DNA of 52,101 bases. Origin: Chitinophagales bacterium (GTDB lineage Bacteria > Bacteroidota > Bacteroidia > Chitinophagales > Saprospiraceae). The position numbers and the translations under genes were made by a program. Under the pieces are notes generated by a model, which did no database searches, was not told the origin of the DNA, and saw nothing but the letters and a program-made list of their open reading frames with translations. Shown here piece by piece: positions 50,047 to 52,101 of the stretch (position 1 is its first letter; every line of letters starts with the position of its first letter). The stretch is taken from positions 1 through 52,101 of the forward strand of contig JAAFJT010000026.1 in NCBI GenBank assembly GCA_013298955.1, written 5' to 3'.

Positions 50047-51555
50047 ATGTCAGATTTTAAAGATGTCGAAAAGGCGTTGTGGACGGCTGCCGACAAAATG
50101 CGCAGTAATATGGACGCTGCTGAATACAAACATGTCGTCCTCGGACTCATTTTCTTAAAATATATTTCTGATGCGTTCAGCGATTTAAACGCGCTTTTAC
50201 ACGCAGGCGTAGGCGAATACGCGGGCGCAGACCCCGAAGATGCGGACGAATATGCCGCAGCCAATATTTTTTTCGTCCCTGAAAAAGCGCGTTGGAAGGC
50301 GTTGCAAGCTCGCGCCAAACAACCTGAGATTGGTGCTGCATTAGACGAAGCGATGGATGCGATTGAACGCATTAATCCGTCGCTTAAAGGCGTGTTGCCT
50401 AAAATCTATGCTGACCCGGATTTGAATAAACAACGGCTTGGCGAATTGATTGATTTGATTGGTACGATTGGATTTGCGCAAGCGGGGCATCACGGTAAGG
50501 ATTTATTAGGGCGCGTGTATGAATATTTTTTAGGTCAATTCGCTGATGCCGAAGGCAAAAGTGGTGGACAATTTTATACGCCTCCAAGTATTGTCAAACT
50601 TTTGGTGGCGATGCTCGAGCCTTTCAATGGGCGGGTGTATGATGGTTGTTGTGGGAGTGGCGGGATGTTTGTGCAATGTGAAAAATTTCTTTCGAGTCAT
50701 CAAGCCAATCTTCAAAATTTATCTATTTTTGGGCAGGAAAGTAACCCGACCACTTTGCGATTGGCGAAAATGAATCTTGCGATTCGGGGTATTGATGCGC
50801 GCATTGAACTCGGCGATACGCTCCTCGACGATAAACATAAAGACCTCAAAGCGGATTTTGTCATGGCGAATCCGCCGTTTAATATCAGCGATTGGAGTGG
50901 CGAGTTCCTCCGCGATGACAGCCGTTGGACGTTCGGTACGCCCCCGACCGGCAATGCGAATTATGCTTGGTTGCAACATTTTTTTCATAAATTGAGTCCG
51001 CGCGGCACCGCAGGCATTGTCTTGGCAAACGGCAGCATGAATAGTAATTCGGGCGGCGAAGGCGACATTCGCAAACGCATGATTGATGCCGATTTGATTG
51101 ATTGTATGGTCGCGCTGCCCGCACAATTGTTTTATAACACGATGATTCCGGCTTGTTTGTGGTTCCTTTCCAAAAATAGAGCGCATCGAAATCAACAAAT
51201 TTTGTTTATAGACGCTCGAAAATTGGGCGTAATGACCAATCGCCGAAATAAAGAATTGACCGATGCCGATATTTTACAAATCGCCGATACGTACCACGAT
51301 TGGCGCAATGCCAATGGTAAGTATGCCGATGTCGCAGGTTTCTGTAAAGCGGCTTCGATGGAAGATATCAAAACGAATCAATATGTGTTGATGCCCGGTC
51401 GCTATGTCGGCACCGAAGCCGAAGAAGAAGATACTGTGCCGTTTGCTGAGAAAATGAACGCGTTGACCGAAACGCTGGCGAAACAGTTTCAACAAAGTGC
51501 CGTCTTGGAAAAAACAATCCGTGAACATTTAAAATCAATTGGTTATGAATTTTAA
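50047..51555 (+). CDS. hsdM: Type I restriction-modification system, DNA methyltransferase subunit
   Basis: A 502-residue N6-adenine methyltransferase subunit. Starts [20 protein letters not shown] (N-terminal HsdM helical domain, with [15 protein letters not shown]), followed by the SAM-binding motif [11 protein letters not shown] (199-206; the family usually has DPACGSGG) and the catalytic NPPF (275-278), with [13 protein letters not shown] before motif I. I use the ATG at 50047; the in-frame start at 49975 sits in the terminator flank. The next gene, hsdS, overlaps it by 11 bases. The hsdR gene would lie beyond the window or elsewhere. Confidence 0.96.
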   Translation: MSDFKDVEKALWTAADKMRSNMDAAEYKHVVLGLIFLKYISDAFSDLNALLHAGVGEYAGADPEDADEYAAANIFFVPEKARWKALQARAKQPEIGAALDEAMDAIERINPSLKGVLPKIYADPDLNKQRLGELIDLIGTIGFAQAGHHGKDLLGRVYEYFLGQFADAEGKSGGQFYTPPSIVKLLVAMLEPFNGRVYDGCCGSGGMFVQCEKFLSSHQANLQNLSIFGQESNPTTLRLAKMNLAIRGIDARIELGDTLLDDKHKDLKADFVMANPPFNISDWSGEFLRDDSRWTFGTPPTGNANYAWLQHFFHKLSPRGTAGIVLANGSMNSNSGGEGDIRKRMIDADLIDCMVALPAQLFYNTMIPACLWFLSKNRAHRNQQILFIDARKLGVMTNRRNKELTDADILQIADTYHDWRNANGKYADVAGFCKAASMEDIKTNQYVLMPGRYVGTEAEEEDTVPFAEKMNALTETLAKQFQQSAVLEKTIREHLKSIGYEF

Positions 51556-52101
51556 TTATTATGAATTTGTTGAACATAAATTAGGTGAATTATTAGATAT
51601 TAAATATGGAAAAGACCATAAACATCTTGCAGAAGGCTCTATTCCTGTGTACGGTTCTGGTGGGCTGATGCGATATGCAGAAAAACCTCTATACGAAAAG
51701 GAATCCATTCTCATTCCCCGAAAAGGAAGCCTCAATAATATTTATTATATGGACAAACCTTTTTGGACGGTTGATACGATGTTTTATTCAAAGATACAAA
51801 GCAATGTTGTTGGCAAATTTTTATATTTTTATTTAAAAACGATAGACTTTGTTTCTATGAATGTTGGGTCGGCTGTACCGAGTATGACGATAGAGATTTT
51901 AAAGAATTTAGAAATTCCATTACCAAATCTTGCAATACAAACGCGCATCGCCGCCATTTTAACAAGTCTCGATGATAAAATCGAACTGAACCGCCAAATG
52001 AATGCAACCCTTGAAGCGATGGCGCAAACGCTGTTTCAAGAAATGTGTTTGCCGAAAAAGGGGGAAGATATGGAAGGCTGGCGTGAAGGGAAGTTAGGTG
52101 A
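51545..52101 (+). CDS. hsdS: Type I restriction-modification system specificity subunit (5' part, cut by window edge)
   Basis: Starts at the ATG at 51545 ([20 protein letters not shown]), overlapping hsdM in a different frame, and runs open to the edge (185 codons). The first target-recognition domain (about 1-130; [20 protein letters not shown], and [19 protein letters not shown]) and the central conserved helix ([20 protein letters not shown], then [11 protein letters not shown]) are visible, and the start of the second recognition domain (GWREGKLG) is reached. Specificity cannot be read without the rest. Confidence 0.93.
   Translation, partial: MNFNYYEFVEHKLGELLDIKYGKDHKHLAEGSIPVYGSGGLMRYAEKPLYEKESILIPRKGSLNNIYYMDKPFWTVDTMFYSKIQSNVVGKFLYFYLKTIDFVSMNVGSAVPSMTIEILKNLEIPLPNLAIQTRIAAILTSLDDKIELNRQMNATLEAMAQTLFQEMCLPKKGEDMEGWREGKLG

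Noticed and set aside
1-52101. tRNA, rRNA, tmRNA or other housekeeping RNA genes
   Set aside because: I looked for T-loop, SRP and tmRNA hallmarks in the gaps on both strands and saw none. A covariance-model scan would settle this.

Overview
The window is a chromosomal segment of a Bacteroidota bacterium, probably from the Saprospiria/Chitinophagia side of the phylum; I cannot name a genus because no rRNA is present. The evidence is consistent. Several proteins carry type IX secretion (T9SS) C-terminal sorting domains (type A at 7425-10772 and 30918-33449, type B at 17689-19929). There is a T9SS plug-type protein, a TonB-dependent receptor paired with a DUF4249 lipoprotein, and DUF2147 and TIGR03643 family proteins. 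Bacteroidota-type -7 promoter elements (TAnnTTTG) recur upstream of genes. Base composition is AT-rich and uniform, with no phage, integrase or transposase gene, no tRNA or rRNA, and no CRISPR array that I can see.

Layout, left to right. 1-4.0 kb: a heme operon on the minus strand, hemA (5-aminolevulinate synthase of the C4 type) -> hemC-hemD fusion -> hemB, divergent from hpt. 5.0-5.3 kb: a deletion scar joining a thioredoxin-like N-terminus to an outer-membrane-protein C-terminus. 5.3-11.9 kb: M16 peptidase, DUF2147 protein, a large secreted CotH-kinase protein, pdxH. 12.1-17.5 kb: T9SS plug protein, recA, recQ. 17.7-25 kb: T9SS type-B adhesin-like protein, PlsC-like acyltransferase, TonB receptor plus DUF4249. 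25.3-29.2 kb: ABC ATPase plus TlpA-like protein, small lipoprotein, TPR protein, HU. 29.6-35.2 kb: outer-membrane beta-barrel protein, beta-helix T9SS protein, rpoN. 35.2-42.2 kb: a possible small RNA, pepP, TIGR03643 plus radical SAM pair, rhodanese, enoyl-CoA hydratase. 42.3-49.9 kb: fadD, metal-type ABC ATPase coupled to a BatE-like protein, PagL-like deacylase, YCF48-like lipoprotein, SGNH esterase, DsbD alpha-like protein. 50.0 kb to the end: start of a type I restriction-modification locus (hsdM, hsdS cut by the window edge).

Two things stand out. First, the heme operon starts with a bona fide-looking 5-aminolevulinate synthase, an enzyme classically confined to Alphaproteobacteria and non-plant eukaryotes, whereas Bacteroidota normally make 5-aminolevulinate from glutamyl-tRNA. 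Its linkage to hemC/D and hemB argues for a working C4 heme pathway acquired or retained here. Second, almost every gap between genes holds a palindrome, often near-perfect and sometimes nested two or three deep. They are built from a limited vocabulary of modules (GTTTGAAAC-type cores, TTAGGATTTTTAGGAT, GGTGCGTAGCACC, AAGTTGCGCGGTA, CATAGG-type arms). One has two 86-base arms around a 3-base loop. Some reach into stop codons, and two with identical outer arms but unrelated inner sequence bracket the ABC/TlpA operon. This looks like a family of non-autonomous palindromic elements whose mobilising enzyme is not in the window.
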